DNA of 64,000 bases from Oopsacas minuta (lineage: Eukaryota > Porifera > Hexactinellida > Lyssacinosida > Leucopsacidae): NCBI GenBank assembly GCA_024704765.1, contig JAKMXF010000055.1, forward strand, positions 139,630-203,629, written 5' to 3'. The position numbers and the translations under genes are program-made. Below the pieces are notes generated by a model. That model was not told the DNA's origin. It saw only the letters and a program-made list of their open reading frames with translations, and made no database searches. Every line of letters begins with the position of its first letter. Positions within the stretch are counted from its first letter, which is position 1. Below are positions 33,425 through 46,947 of the stretch, one piece after another.

Positions 33425-34000
33425 CTAGAGAGGTTGTTTCTGAATGCAATTATGGAGTCCTGTATGTTCTTCAGTATTTTTGCAATCAATCAGAGGGACT
33501 ATATTTGAATTCTCATCTTTGATATGTGTCAAGTGAATGTCTTTATTCTCTGAAAGAGATTTCAATATTAATTTTATGAATTCAACTTTTCCACTTTTTC
33601 GTATTGTTAATTGTAGCAGACTGTCCCCAATATCACCATACGGATAATTTAACTTACAGCCATACTGCATTAACGTGTTCAGAGCAGTGGTATTATCAGA
33701 TTCAATACTTAAACTGAGACATGAGGAGAGACAATCAGAAATCAATGGTGCGTATTCTTGATTAAAGTCACCCTTACTCTCGATTTCTCTTAATGCATTC
33801 AGGAGATAACCAAGTACTTTAGGATTGTGAATAGCAGATTTTAGGATAGATAGGAGTTTATTGATATCTGTAAATAGGATTTCGCTATTTTTGGTGATAT
33901 AATCTATAACATCCGAATTTTGTTCGTGGATAGCATTTTGTAAAGGAGGAAGTTTGTTGTTATTGAAATGGTGTACTTGAGGTCTTTTCTCATGATCCAT
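33425..34000 (-). CDS. Truncated ankyrin-family paralogue
   Basis: 191 codons from ATG at 34000. The start (NNNKLPPLQNAIHEQN) and the part LNYPYGDIGDSLLQLTIRKS...HTGLHNCIQKQ align with segments of the large ankyrin gene 1.2 kb away (LNYKYGDKKDSTLLHLIVEK; TALNFCIEKEQ). It therefore derives from the same gene by local duplication and lacks most repeats. A GTGAGT lies across the stop, so splicing into the NHL exon downstream is conceivable but unproven. Confidence 0.5.
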   Translation of the reverse strand: MDHEKRPQVHHFNNNKLPPLQNAIHEQNSDVIDYITKNSEILFTDINKLLSILKSAIHNPKVLGYLLNALREIESKGDFNQEYAPLISDCLSSCLSLSIESDNTTALNTLMQYGCKLNYPYGDIGDSLLQLTIRKSGKVEFIKLILKSLSENKDIHLTHIKDENSNIVPLIDCKNTEEHTGLHNCIQKQPL

Positions 34001-35238
34001 CAGTAAAAGCTAAGTATGAGGCTAATTTGTAAAAAAGAGTATATGATATTTGTTAGAAGCAAATATTACTAAATTTAAGGGTTAAGGAAAGGATTTGTCG
34101 AAATTAGGTAGTACGTTAAATATACTAAATATTCTGAAATATTACAGTAGAGCCTCGCTAAGTCGGACAGGCTCTAAACCCTAGACATTATAAAACCTTG
34201 GGAAAATGTTAAATTTTCAGAAAGACAATTCTGCTATGATAAAACATTACACTACTATTTCACACATGTTTGCAGCCTATACAACTTTCGAAAAAATTGT
34301 ACTCCAAATCTTATGAGCAATTCTCTTAATTCAAACGATTTATTTCGCAATTGGAGAAGTAATTTTCGTATTAGCGATGGTGTACACACTATACTGTACT
34401 GTACATCATTGCCATAGTGGTTAAAGTCTTGCCAGATACAACTACTTACCATCCTAGCACTACAATAATTCATTAATTTACCTATTTTAATAAATACCAT
34501 ATATATCACTACGCCTGTTTAGTGGCATTTATCTACCAAATAGCAATTATATACACCCCAAGTGACCAGCCAAATACTTGCCTGACCAGGATTTGTGGCC
34601 ATAGCTTATTAAGAAATATATAAATTCAAATTATTCTTGGAAATTATGCTCAGTATTCACTCTATGGAATATTGGCGTGATCTTTATCATTGAAACTATT
34701 ACAGTAGAGTCTCGTTAATACGAACAGGGTTAATGCGTAACTTCAGATAAGGAGTACAAATTTGTGCACTTTATCAGTCCCCTTCGATGCCTTTACAATG
34801 TAAATTAGTTCGAATAATATCTACTCGGGAAAGGGAGCACGAATTTTGGCAGTCCCCTGGTGTACTCATTAATGAGAGACTACTGTATCATTGAATTTCG
34901 CAATAAACCGTTGAACGGTGTATGGCAAGCATCTGGAATGTAATAGCAGGGATCCATGTTATTATTCAGTTAAACAACTATAAGGCCACTGAAAACACTA
35001 AATTCAATAAATTTATCAAACCAGAAAAATTGAGTTCGATGCAGAGGAGCAACGTACAATGTGAAAAGGAATTGAAAGCTTAAATATTAATAAAAAGAAA
35101 AGATGTGTTAGCTACAATTAGACAAACTGTTTGGAATTTTTAAATGCCTTGGTGAATCCCACCAAACTCTGACAATTGACAGTCACCTTTAGATGAGAAT
35201 AGCTTATGCTGCTCCAGATTGAAACAATACAAGGAAGG
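34001..35238. other. Intergenic with pogo-type repeats
   Basis: Holds a complete MITE (34702-34885) and a one-ended relative at about 34,145-34,200 (ACAGTAGAGCCTCGCTAAGT). No gene seen. Confidence 0.55.
34702..34885. mobile_element. Pogo-type MITE, 184 bp
   Basis: Ends CAGTAGAGTCTCGTTAA and TTAATGAGAGACTACTG, flanked by TA at 34700-34701 and 34886-34887. Confidence 0.85.
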
Positions 35239-38200
35239 TCATTTAGTCCCAGATTTTAATGCTCCAATAAGCAACTTCATACATTCAGCATTAACACCTG
35301 TTAAACCAGCTTCATGCAGTAAATTATTCCCTTTATCATCAGGGATATCCATACAGGAGTTAGTATCTAATAGTATTTTTAAAGCATCTACATGACAGTA
35401 TTGTATAGCATAATGCATTGCAGTTCTGTAGCTATCATCTTGAGTACAAATAACCTTATTAACATTACAAGATGTACAACAAGGAACGTCTTTGTATATG
35501 GGTGGTATGCTTATGGTAGGATCCATAGTGGGCACAATAGTGTGAGGGTCTTGTTCGCGAAGAGTTGGTACGATTGTGAAAATAACTTTTTTGAAGGTAT
35601 CCATACAAAAGGAATTGGAGAGGAATTTGTCTTCGGACAGTTGTATCTTATCAATGAGTGAAATATGAAGAGGGGTATAACCTCTTGTATCCTGGATATA
35701 GAGTACAGAAGGGTCAACATTTAGTAGAAGCTGTAAAGCGTTACAAGTTTGTAATGCAACAGCTAAATGTAACGGAGGGAATCCTTCATAATCTCTCAAT
35801 CGAGTAATGGGATACTTTTCATGAGTACATGTAGAATTGTCATGCTTAAAAAGTTGATTCATAATATCGGTTTGAACTGAATCGTCCTTAATTCTTATAG
35901 CTAAGTGTAGTAGAGTAGGCTCATTGTCATTTATGGGATAGAATGGAGCATTTGCCTCGAGAAGAAATTCCAATATTCTTGGCTTTTCTGTAACCACAGC
36001 TAAATGCGCAGCGGTGTGGTTTTGGGAATTTATTTGAGCCAACAAGGTTTCTTTTTCATCAGTACTATTGTATATTGCTTGTACGAAATCAAGCTGGTTA
36101 CTATATATAGAATAATGGAGAGCTGTATTCTTCTCAGAGTCACACAAAAATGGATCTGCTGAATTTCTCAACATTTTCTTCAGATTTTCTTTATGCATCT
36201 TTGCAATGCATATATGTAAAGCAGTTTGTTTCTTATCATTTGATTGTTTGTTCACAAATGAAACTTCTCCAAAACTAGATGTAATACGATCTTCCTTGAC
36301 TTTCTGAAACATAGATTCAAGGAAATCAACTGATACGCCTTTCTCAATAGCTAAATGTAGTAGTGTTTTACCATCAGAATACAAGTAGTTAATTTCCGTG
36401 TGTTTCAGCAGGGCAATCAATGCAAGTGGTTGAGAATTATCTAAACTTAATTCGAGGGATTTCTTGACGCATAAAGAAATTTGGATATCCTTTGAGTCTG
36501 TTGAGTTTGCATATGAAACGTCTTGTTGTTTTTGAAATTTAGGCAGATAGGATAGTAATAATTCTAAAGAATCGACATTTGTATTTTTAACAGCTGATTC
36601 TATCATAGATTTACCAGATTTATGATAATACAATGTATCTTTAAAGAAACTATAAAATCGATTAATCACATCTTTTGTCCCATGTTTAGCAATTTCAATT
36701 GCAACCTCAGGTAGTCTTAAGTCAGCAGAAATTAGTTTATCTGTAATGACTGTATTTAGAGGGTCAGAACTCTTACATTCACTAATCACCCTAATTATAT
36801 CCATATTAGATAAATTGGAGATTTCTTTAACTTCTTTCACTTTAGCAGCTTCTTTATCCTGAATGAATGAGGTGAGATCAAGAGATGGTAAATTTGCAAT
36901 GACATAATATTCTTTTTTCTCGGACAAAATTCTGAAACCTGTCCACCAATGAGAATTGTATTCTACAATTTTCAGTTTCAAATCAACAGTACCAGGACAC
37001 AAACAAATTCTTCCTTGATTTTGGTAGTCAAGCTTTGCACCGTTTTCCACAAGTATTTCAGAAGCCTGAAAATTCTTACTAAAAATTGCAGATTGTAATG
37101 GTGGAAGTTTCAAGATATTTAGACGGGCTAAGACATCGCAATGATAGATACTATTTAGATGGAGGACAGACTGTCTTTGTTTGTCTTTCTCTTTGATAGA
37201 TTTTGCGAATTGTGATAGCAACTGAACTGCCCCAATACATTTGCGTACTACTGCAGTGTCTAGTGGAATTTGACCCTCATCATCTTTCAGCTCTAGAATA
37301 GCATTATTGCAGTTTCCTGGGTGTTTTAGTATAAATTCAACCATGACGTCACGTTTACCTTCACCCAATATACATATTGCATGATGGAGAATTGACTTAT
37401 GTGAATTGTCCTGAGATAAAAATTCGGAATTGTTCTCCAACAAAAGTTCACATACATTTACATTACCAGAATCTACTGCTTGATGAAGTGGTATGCATCC
37501 ATCTGAATTCTTGTCATTGAATAGATATTTCAGATCTGGATATTTAAGAATATAGGCTACGATTTCTTTAGCTATCAAGAAGTTACCAGTCTTCGCAGCA
37601 AAATGCAAACTTGAATTTTTATTACCATCACATAAAGACACCTTGGGCTCATAACTGAGGATAGTTTGTATATCATCTTCTTGTTCCTTTTCGATACAAA
37701 AATTTAGTGCTGTCATTGAATTTGAATTTTCAAAATCAATTATTCGTATTCCACTATTCGAATTTTGATTTTCTATAGCTTTAACTCTTTCGAGATATTC
37801 TGTGATAAAGTCAGTTGATTTTCTCTTTTCAACTATCAGATGCAGAAGAGTGGAATCTTTCTTATTGCCGTATTTGTAATTGAGACATGGATTAAAGGTG
37901 AGTATTTTCTTCAGAGCATCGTTCGTAGGATTATCTAAACTTAATTCGAGGGATTTCTTGACGCATAAGGAAATTTGGATATCTTTTGAGTCTGTTGGGT
38001 TTGCAGATGAAACGTCTTGTTGTTGTAGGAATTCAGGGAGATAGGATAGTAATAATTCTAAAGAATCGACATTTGTATTTTTACCAGCTGATTCTATCAT
38101 AGATTTACCAGATTTATGATAATACAATGTATCTTTAAAGAAACTATAAAATCGATTAATCACACCTTTTGTCCCATGTTTAGCAATTTCAATTGCAACT

Positions 38201-41200
38201 TCAGGTAGTCTTAAGTCAGCAGAAATTAGTTTATCTGTAATTACTGTATTTAGAGGGTCAGAACTCTTACATTCACTAATCACCCTAATTATATCCATAT
38301 TAGATAAATTGGAGATTTCTTTAACTTCTTTCACTTTAGAAGCTTCTTTATCCTGAATGAATAAGGTGAGATCAAGAGATGGTAAATTGGCAATGACATA
38401 ATATTCCTTTTTCTCGGCCAAAATTCTGAAACCTGTCCACCAATGAGAATCGTAATCTAGAATTTTCAGTTTCAAATCACAATTTTCAGGACACAAACAA
38501 ATTCTTCCTTGATTTTGGTAGTCAAGTCTTGCACCGTTTGCCACAAGTATTTCAGAAGCCTGAAAATTCTTTTTCAAAATTGCGAATTGTAATGGTGGAA
38601 GCTCCAAGTTATTCAGACGAGATAAGAGAATAGTTAAAGACTCCTTAGAAATTTTTGATAAAATTGTTTGTAAATAGAATTGGTCTTTAACATTTACTAC
38701 TGCAGTATGCAAATAGGTATTATTCAAATCATCAACCATTTCTAAATTCGGATGAGCTGTCAGTAATTTCGTCAGTGCATGTTTGTTTTGATGTTCAATA
38801 CTTAATTGTAGTGCAGTTTTCTTGTTTACATCACAGTAATTTACAACTCTATTCTCCAAAGAAATAGGATCGTTATTTTCGTACTCAATCATTTTGTCTA
38901 CTAACACATCATTGATAGCTTCGCAATGATACATACTAGATAAATGGAGAACAGACTGTCTTTGATTGTCTATCTCTTTGATAGATTTTGAGAATTGTGA
39001 TAGCAACTGAACTGCCCCAATACATCTGAGTACTACTGCAGTGTGTAGTGGAATTTGCCCTTTATCATCTTTCAGGTCTAGAATAGCATTATTGCAGTTT
39101 CTTGGGTGTTTTAGTATAAATTCGACCATTATGTCACGTTTACCTTTATCCTTTATAAATATTGCATGATGGAGAATTGACTTACGTGTGTTGTCTTGAG
39201 ATAAAAATTCGGAATTGTTCTCCAACAAAAGTTCACATACATTTACATTACCAGATTCTATTGCTTGATGAAGTGGTATGCATCCATCTGAATTCTTGTC
39301 ATTGAATAGATGTTTCAGATCTGAATATTTCAGAATATAAGCTACGATTTCTTTAGCTATCAAGAAGTTACCAGTCTTCGCAGCGAAATGTAAACTTGAG
39401 TTTTTATTACCATCACATAAAGACACCTTGGGTTCATAACTGAGGATAGTTTGTATATCATCTTCTTGTTCCTTTTCGATACAAAAATTTAGTGCTGTCA
39501 TTGAATTGGAATTTTCAAAATCAATTATTCGTACTCCACTATTCGAATTTCGATTTTCTGTAGTTTTAACTCTTTCGAGATATTCTGTCAGAAAGTCAGT
39601 TGATTTTCTCTTTTCAACTATCAGATGCAATAGAGTGGAATCTTTCTTATCACCGTATTTGTAATTGAGACATGGATTAAGGGAGAGTATTTTCTTCAGA
39701 GCATCGTTCCTAGAATTATCTAAACTAAGTTCCATAGTTTCGCATAACGCAATAGAAATATTATGTATAAAAATTTCTTCTTTGTTCGAATCATCCGATA
39801 GTTCTGATATTATTTGATAGTTATGTTTGGCTGGAATTAATCTATCGATTAATTTCTCAAATTCTCTGTCCTTAACTCCATATCTAATCGCTTCACATAA
39901 TTCTTCTATTGACGTATTTATGCTTCGGAGATAAGTTGCAACATCGACATGTCCATGTTTGGTAGCTAAATTTTTAAGCCAATTTCCTTTGTTTTCTTTA
40001 CGTTTATGATCAACGAGATTTTTTTCGATCGCAACTTGAATTGGTTCTGTACATGCACACTTTACTATACTTATTACATATGCATCTGGTATTGTATCCG
40101 TGAACTCTTCAACTTCTTGGTTACTTACTATCTTTATCTCGGTTAATTCTGGTAGAGTAGTTATAATCCATTTCGATGTATTTTTCATTTTGTAGCCAAC
40201 CGATAATTCATGTAGGCTCAAATTTCGGAAACTAACTTCATGATAAAACCTTTTGGAGCTTTACAAAAACACAATGATAAATTACTTTTGCCATTGTACA
40301 GAGTAAGAGACTCATTCACACATGGAATATTTGCAAGTTGAGCACCAAAGTCAATCAGTATTTCAACTGATTTTAGATGATCATGTACTATAGCATAATG
40401 AAGTGGAGGTAAACCTTCTTTATCAACTGCATAGAGATAAGAATGTTTTTCTTGAGGATTTTCGTTGATTTTATCTAAGATAAGTTTTAGAATATTTTCC
40501 TTTTTAGAAACAGCAATATGTAGAGGAGTGTGACCACAATTATTCTTCAAATTCAGTAATGGATTAAGAACTAACAATTTGGTAATTGAGTCCTCTCTAC
40601 TATCTATAATGGCAAGATCTAAAGCAGTGTTTCCATCTATATCTGCTAAATTGAGAACATGAAGAGGATCAATCATCCCTTTAGGATATGTATTTTTGAT
40701 GTATTCTAAAACATTATCGATAATTACTGGAATATTTCGAGAGATGGCTTTGTGTAGGACAGATGTCTTATCACTATCACATTGCTTTAGATCAGGTGAA
40801 CAAGCAAACAATTCCTTAGTAGCATTTACTTTTGAACTTTGAATAGCTAAGTGTAGGGGTGTATTATTATTCGAGGTATCTTGAATCAGTATTAACTTAC
40901 GTTCAGGGTCAGGATTTCTTTCTTCATGATTGATAAGGAACTTTATGGTATTGATACTTTGATCTTCATTTGGAATTAAAACTGCGTGGTGTAACACAGT
41001 TCTACCATAATGATCGTGGGCATATAACTCAGCTTTTCCATGTAACAATTCTGCAGCAATCACTAAATTCGAGTGAATAATCGCAAGATGAAGTGAAGTC
41101 ATTTTTTCCTTATTCACACTATTGATAAATGAAGGGTAATCTCCTTGTATTGATCTAGCATATTCAATGAGGATTTTGACTATCGAAATGTAGTTTAACT

Positions 41201-43873
41201 TGGCGGCTAAATGTAAAGGAGTATTACCTTCTTTATCTTCACAAGTAATATTGGGTGAATATTTGAGAAGACTCTCAACAATATCTTTATTTCCATTCAG
41301 TGTGGCTAAATGTAATGGAGCGTTACAATCCATATTTTTTGAATTAATGAAGTTGGTGATATCAGTTTTTCGTTCTTGTGTAATGAAATATGAGCATAAT
41401 TTTAAGATATATTCTGTGAGTTCATCGTTATTAGATGCTAAGTGCAGTATGGTACTTCCTACTTTATCCACTTTGATTATGTTTATTAAAGAAAATGCTT
41501 CACAAAACTTTTGAAATATTTTGAAAGAAGTATATTGTAAAAAGTAAAATATCAGAGGAGAGTCATTAAATAATAAATCTTCAATTGTACATTGATTATT
41601 CAGAAGAGGATTGTTTCTTTGATCTACTTTTAGTCTAAGTATCTCTTTCAATTGATCGCTGCAGTATTTTTGGATATAGTATGGGTAAAATTGGTTATTA
41701 CCATCTGAGATATTTATTCTAGCTCCATGAGAAAGTAATATTTTGGTAGCTTTTAACTTTTGTTTTTCAATGCTCAGTAAAACAGGAGTTTGTAAATTCA
41801 ACTTTGTGATCTTTGAATTTATGATTCTATCATTCTTAGCACTAACCTTATCAGACTTAATAACAGCTCCCAATATAGTTTTGAATGTAACTGAATTAAA
41901 GTGTATTATCGAAGTATGTAAGCAGTTACAACCTGTAACATCTCGTGAGCTCAAGATTGTCAAATCTGAAGTATCAACTAAAAGCGTAACAGCCTCTTCG
42001 AAAGATTGTTTGACAGCAAGGTGTAGAGGATTAAAGCCATTCTTGTTCTTATCTGTGAAGGTCCATTTTTGGGAAGATAAACGTAGTACCAACCTGAGGA
42101 AGTTCATGTTTCTATATATGATAGCGCAGTGTGCCAAATTGTTACCATTCTCATCAAGACATCCTTTATCAAGTAAGAGTTGTATAGAGTGTTCATTTCC
42201 TGGAAATTCAACTATGGCGTTAAGGAGAGTCATGTTTTGTTGATTTTTAGAAAACAAAAGTTTGTTTAGTTCATTTAATGGAATTATCTCTATCAGTACA
42301 TTAAGGTTTCGAAAATTTCCATTCGAAATACAAGTGTGGAGGGTATTCTCATCTGTAAGAAGACGCCAATTAGTAAAATATTTAACCAAATGTTTAAACA
42401 AAAGCTCTGATTTACAAATCTGAGCTGCGACATGTATCAAACTTCTACCATTTTGCTTAGGAAATTTGTCAGTTTTGCTAACCAACTTGTTTTTAGGATC
42501 AAAAATGTAATCCAATATTTGTGGACAATCCAAACTAAGAATATCAGCAAAATTATCTCGTATATCTTCCGGTAAAGATGGAACCAACTTTTTTGTCTCG
42601 ATAACTTTAAGTTCATTTGGCTTGGCAAGTAATGCATATAGAGAATATTGATCAAACAACTTAGTTTGATAAATATCAATTGATATTACTAAACTATTAT
42701 TGTCTGGTGAAGTGTCTTCCTTAACTCTTGATATTTTAAATTCTTCCATAATTGGTTTTAGCATTGTGTCAGTCTCGTTATGAATCAGAACACGTACACC
42801 CGCTTTAAAAAGATATTCAAAGGTAAATCTTTTTAAATCATATGGAGAATTTTTCAAATGTAATGAAGAATCTTTCATAACGGATATAATTAACAAAGCC
42901 AACGGAGTCAGGTCTTCTTTGTTTAACTTGTTAATTAAATTAGGATTGTACAAATTCATTCGTTGAATAAGCTCACTTATGAAATTCTCGCTTTGAGGAT
43001 GAATACAAGCTTGATGAAGGTATGTATTGCCATTACAATCTACATACCCCAATCTACATGTGATTACTATAAATTATCTTCATTAATACGGTAGGATTAG
43101 CAGATGAAGAGATAAGCTCATGGAAGAAGGCACTGATTGATTCAAATGGAGTGTTTGAGTGAGATTGCCAATCTCTTTGCAATAGTTGCTCGATTAAATA
43201 TGTATCAGGGGTACTGAATGTATTCTTTAAGTCTGGTTTGATGAGTTTTTTATTCTCAGGGATAGGTTCAGAATAGAATACATAATGCTTATCATTTTTA
43301 TCTAGGGTTACTATTGCCTTCGGGTTGTCAAACTTGCAAATATAATAATTTCCTTTAGTTTGAAAAATTGAACACATACCATAAGATGTTGACACTATAC
43401 CAGGATAGGAAAAGTAGAACACATGACCTTGTTGAAGGATATATTCTGAAGTTAGATTATCTAAATATACAATCACCATTAAACAATAAATATTCACATA
43501 TTATAAATCTTGAGTATCAACTTAGAAAAGATATAATTGGCTCAATAGGATATATTCTTATAAATAATGGAAAATCTATAATTACTATTAACTATAACTG
43601 ACCTGTATATCTTGCATTTAGGAGTTTTAGCTGTTGTATGTTTCCAAATTGATTAATACGAGGATGAGAATAGTCTCTTACTTTGCCTACAGAGTACAGA
43701 CCAACAAAAAATATATGTTACAATCAATAATTAACAGTAGATATATGTACGATACCTTGTGATTGATAATTAGGGTTACCAGTGACAGCTGGATTACTAA
43801 AAAATATTCAAAAATGATTAACATAGATGAATAACACAAACTAATATACTTATGCTCCATACCTTTCTGCCAT
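35239..43873 (-). CDS. Giant ankyrin-repeat protein (about 2,800 residues) with two frame breaks
   Basis: Three small 5' exons fit exactly: 43863-43873 (ATGGCAGAAAG), 43756-43796 and 43603-43686, then a long exon from 43460. The last three junctions are phase 1 or complete a split Ser codon. The long part is open as 43460-43054, 43052-40218 and 40221-35239, so single-base breaks lie near 43,054 and at 40,218-40,221. Across the second break, KGFIMKLVSEI and SLHELSVGYKMKNTSKW together align with an unbroken paralogous block farther along (LKLKILDYDSHWWTGFRILA), so this is one gene. Dozens of ankyrin repeats (DGCIPLHQAI; EGNTPLHLAAKLN) alternate with a non-ankyrin spacer. No RING, DEATH, kinase or membrane segment was noticed. 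Ankyrin arrays bind proteins, but the partner is unknown. Stop TGA at 35239-35241. Confidence 0.8.
36440..39725 (-). repeat. Intragenic tandem duplication in the ankyrin gene
   Basis: Unit 1 (about 39,720-37,930) and unit 2 (about 37,930-36,440) encode nearly the same run of repeats plus the spacer domain, from LNYKYG.KKDSTLLHLI to KKSLELSLDN. Whole stretches are identical, such as SYEPKVSLCDGNKNSSLHFA. Unit 2 lacks about 95 residues between the YHC and LPPLQ motifs, explaining its roughly 0.3 kb shorter length. Confidence 0.9.
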
Positions 43874-45478
43874 TATCTGTAGCTGTTATATAAATTGCTT
43901 TAGTTACAGTGAAAGTAATGTAAAGTCAATAATTACACATAATTATTAAGAAATTTAGGAATATAAATAGTGTATTCAGTCTGAATAATTTTATGTCTTT
44001 GTAATATCTTATATATATGATGCAATATTAGTTATCAATTTCTTTATGTTATTATCATATATTTCATTAGAATATTAGTAGACAGGATAGATATAGGATA
44101 TCATGATACATTATATAGGCCATTGTGCCGTTATGTTTGAATTAACAAAATGTTCATTCAATTCTCAGGGCTCTCAACCTGGAACTTTCCAAATCGTGTG
44201 ATTTTTTACAAATCTCACTATTTTGAATTTGAATTCTTTGTAGACTCTTTTCTAGTATAATTAATTATATCCACACTTCTTTTATCATTTTACGCAATAA
44301 AGTTTAATTAATACGCCTCGAGGTATATTTTACGGGGAAATTGTTATTTTGTATGATCAATTTTAGGGCGGATCCAGTATTTGGCGAACGGAAGGGCGGG
44401 CGTGGCGACCCGATTTTTCGCGGTGATCAGGCTCAATCGGTATATAAATACATTACTCAACGTATTGCCGTATAAGTGCCACAAATATGTTACTTAATGG
44501 CATCAAGCAAGCGCATTGAGCAGGATCTCAAACGAAAAGTGGATCTATTTCAGACTTCTTCCGGTCAATCGCATCAACACAATGGCAGAATGGATTAATA
44601 TTGGAAATGTCCAAGCATCCTCCATACGAAAAACAGACTATTTGATGGGAAATCAAAGAGAAGACAAAAAGCGTCATTATGGATACTCAATCTTAGGTCC
44701 ACATGGATAGTGAATTAAAGTTAATGACAATTAGAAGGAGAATTACTAGAAATTGAAACTCACGAAGATCTCTCTCACGAAGATCAACTAATTGAGCACC
44801 CAAAACCGAAATATTCTCAGCGATGCCTTAACCTGGATCGCGAATCTCAATGTATTCTTGAAAGACAAGTCAAAAACTGATGACCTAACTATAATATCTT
44901 CTATTGAATATAGAGTTAACGAAAAGGCCATTCCCACACGTTTACCAGACAGCACAATCAAATTCGATGCATATTACTAATGATTGTCAATGTATTGGTG
45001 AATATTGGCAAAATTGTGTTTACCATGGTCACTACTGTACTCTGGAACCTGTTAACATTTATATCGCAAAATTTTGATATTGTAAGAATACATCCTGAGA
45101 TCGCATGGTCAAAATTTTACAAAATTATAGACTAATCATGTCTTTACAGATCTTCCATTGGGGCATTTATGGTGATAAATTGACTAAAAGGCTTAGCATA
45201 TATAGAATTATATGGATGAGTGAACCGGTCAATAGACCCCCATGTACAACTTTACCTTCAATCATTGTACATATTGCAGATCTAACTTCACCTATTCCCC
45301 AAATTATAGCAATATACCGCAATTATGCCACTAAGTGCAATACACTCCCATATACAATTTCTCATAGCCTATTCATTGAACATATTGCCTGTACCATGGA
45401 TTACTTCAAATCCATTTACTTGTAGTAGGCAATATTAATATTATCGAATTGATACATTTTGGCTCAAATATATTCATA
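43874..45478. other. Intergenic, 5' of the ankyrin gene
   Basis: Includes the presumed ankyrin promoter region just above 43,873. A decayed repeat with GGCGGATCCAGTATTTGGCG and GGGCGGGCGTGG lies near 44,370. No gene supported. Confidence 0.5.
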
Positions 45479-45603
45479 CGAGCCTTTGACTCGTCGCGTT
45501 GCGCCTCGAGGTATCAATTATTCTGCAAATTGACGGCTATTTGAGTATTGTATTATAGATATATTTAAAACAATGTAATTCACAAATATACGTTGATGGC
45601 ATA

Positions 45604-46947
45604 CAGGGTGTAACAAAAGTATTGTCGTTTTTTATAATGAATCCAAAGTAAGCTAAAATACAACAATTAGTACATTATTACTTCTCAATATAGTCTCCTT
45701 GTCTTTCTAATACGAGTGCTACTCGCCTGGGCATACTGGAGACCATATTTTGCAAAACATCACCTGAAATCCCACTCCATGCCTTTTTCAAATTTTTGAC
45801 GAGGTTATTCACAGTGCTTGCTTGCTCAAACTCTTCCACTTTGTCTTTCAGTATTGACCATAAGTTTTCAATGGGATTGAGGTCAGGTGAGTTCCCAGGC
45901 CACTCCGCTTTCTGCCAAAACGCTGGAAGATTCTGTTTGCACCGTTCTTGCGTTAGCTTGGCCGTATGAGCGGGAGCCCCGTCTTGCATAAAAATTATCT
46001 CGGACATCTTTGAAGTCATGGCCCGCTGTAAAACCGATCCATTTTTTGTTCTTCTATTGATCGCATCTTTGCAAGATCCAGCTAAAATCTTTGTACGCTA
46101 GTACTCTCCATTAATAGTTTGCCCCTGAGGTATAACATACAGCTCGGATAGGGCTTGGTGGGACATCATGCCCCAAACATGGACTTTCGCCGAAAATTTT
46201 ATCTTTGTGCAGCGATCGATTGAACATAAATCCTTGCTCCAAACTCGATCATTCTGTCTGTTTGGGGTTGGAAACAATTCGAATGGAGATTCATCCGACC
46301 ACAGAACTCTATTCCAATCTTCTACAGTCCAATCCTTGTGTTTCTTCGCAAATTCGATCCGGTTTTCCTTCATTTTCAAGGTCAATCGAGGCCTTCTCGG
46401 CCTTTTAAATGGCGTAGCACCTAGAGACTTTCTCTAATATCGATGTACAGAGGTGTGAGAGATATCATAACCACTCCTCGTTAATCTCAGAGCTAGCTTT
46501 CGTGTAGATTGCCTTCTCTTCCCCAAAGACTTAGCGATGACAATTTTCGAAACTCTATCAATTTTGGGCGGACGTCCAGACTTAGACTTTGATTCCATTG
46601 AAAATCCCAATTTATCGTTACGCCCCCATCTCTGAACTGATCGAATATTGCTATTCAACACTTGAGCAACCTTTTTAGGCGTTTCTCCTGCTCAAGCATC
46701 CCCAATGCCTGAGATCTTAAAGATAATCCGTAATCCTGGACATTGATATCACAACAATTTGGTAGAAATTCCAAAATGACGAAAATAATTCCAAGATATT
46801 TTCTTGTAAGATTTGACTTCACTCGAGTTTAACTAAATAGTATAAAAACATATTTACTGAGAGAAATCAATAGCAAGGGTTGTATATGAATGTGAAATTT
46901 GAATTTAAAGTATATTAATATGACGACAATACTTTTGTTACACCCTG
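45604..46947 (-). mobile_element. Tc1 transposon, 1,344 bp
   Basis: Near-perfect inverted ends CAGGGTGTAACAAAAGTATT on both sides, each flanked by TA. It is nested in a Helitron-like element. Confidence 0.95.
45678..46730 (-). pseudogene. Tc1 transposase (DD34E), nearly intact but stopped
   Basis: HTH region (SVQRWGRNDKLGF; KSGRPPKIDR), first Asp in LWSDESPFE, second in FMQDGAPAH, and Glu in SPDLNPIENLW. All three catalytic acids are kept. Two in-frame TAG codons (after VHRY and after INGEY, 46434 and 46098) and a frameshift near 46,670 block it. Removing those defects would give a single frame, so this copy died fairly recently. Confidence 0.92.

Noticed and set aside
40218-40221. Overlap of two ankyrin frames read as two coupled genes
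   Set aside because: Paralogous alignment shows the break is inside one domain, and the downstream frame has no ATG at the overlap.
41200-42243. Plus-strand frames of 104 and 166 codons
   Set aside because: Antisense shadows of the ankyrin gene; composition mirrors the minus-strand repeats.
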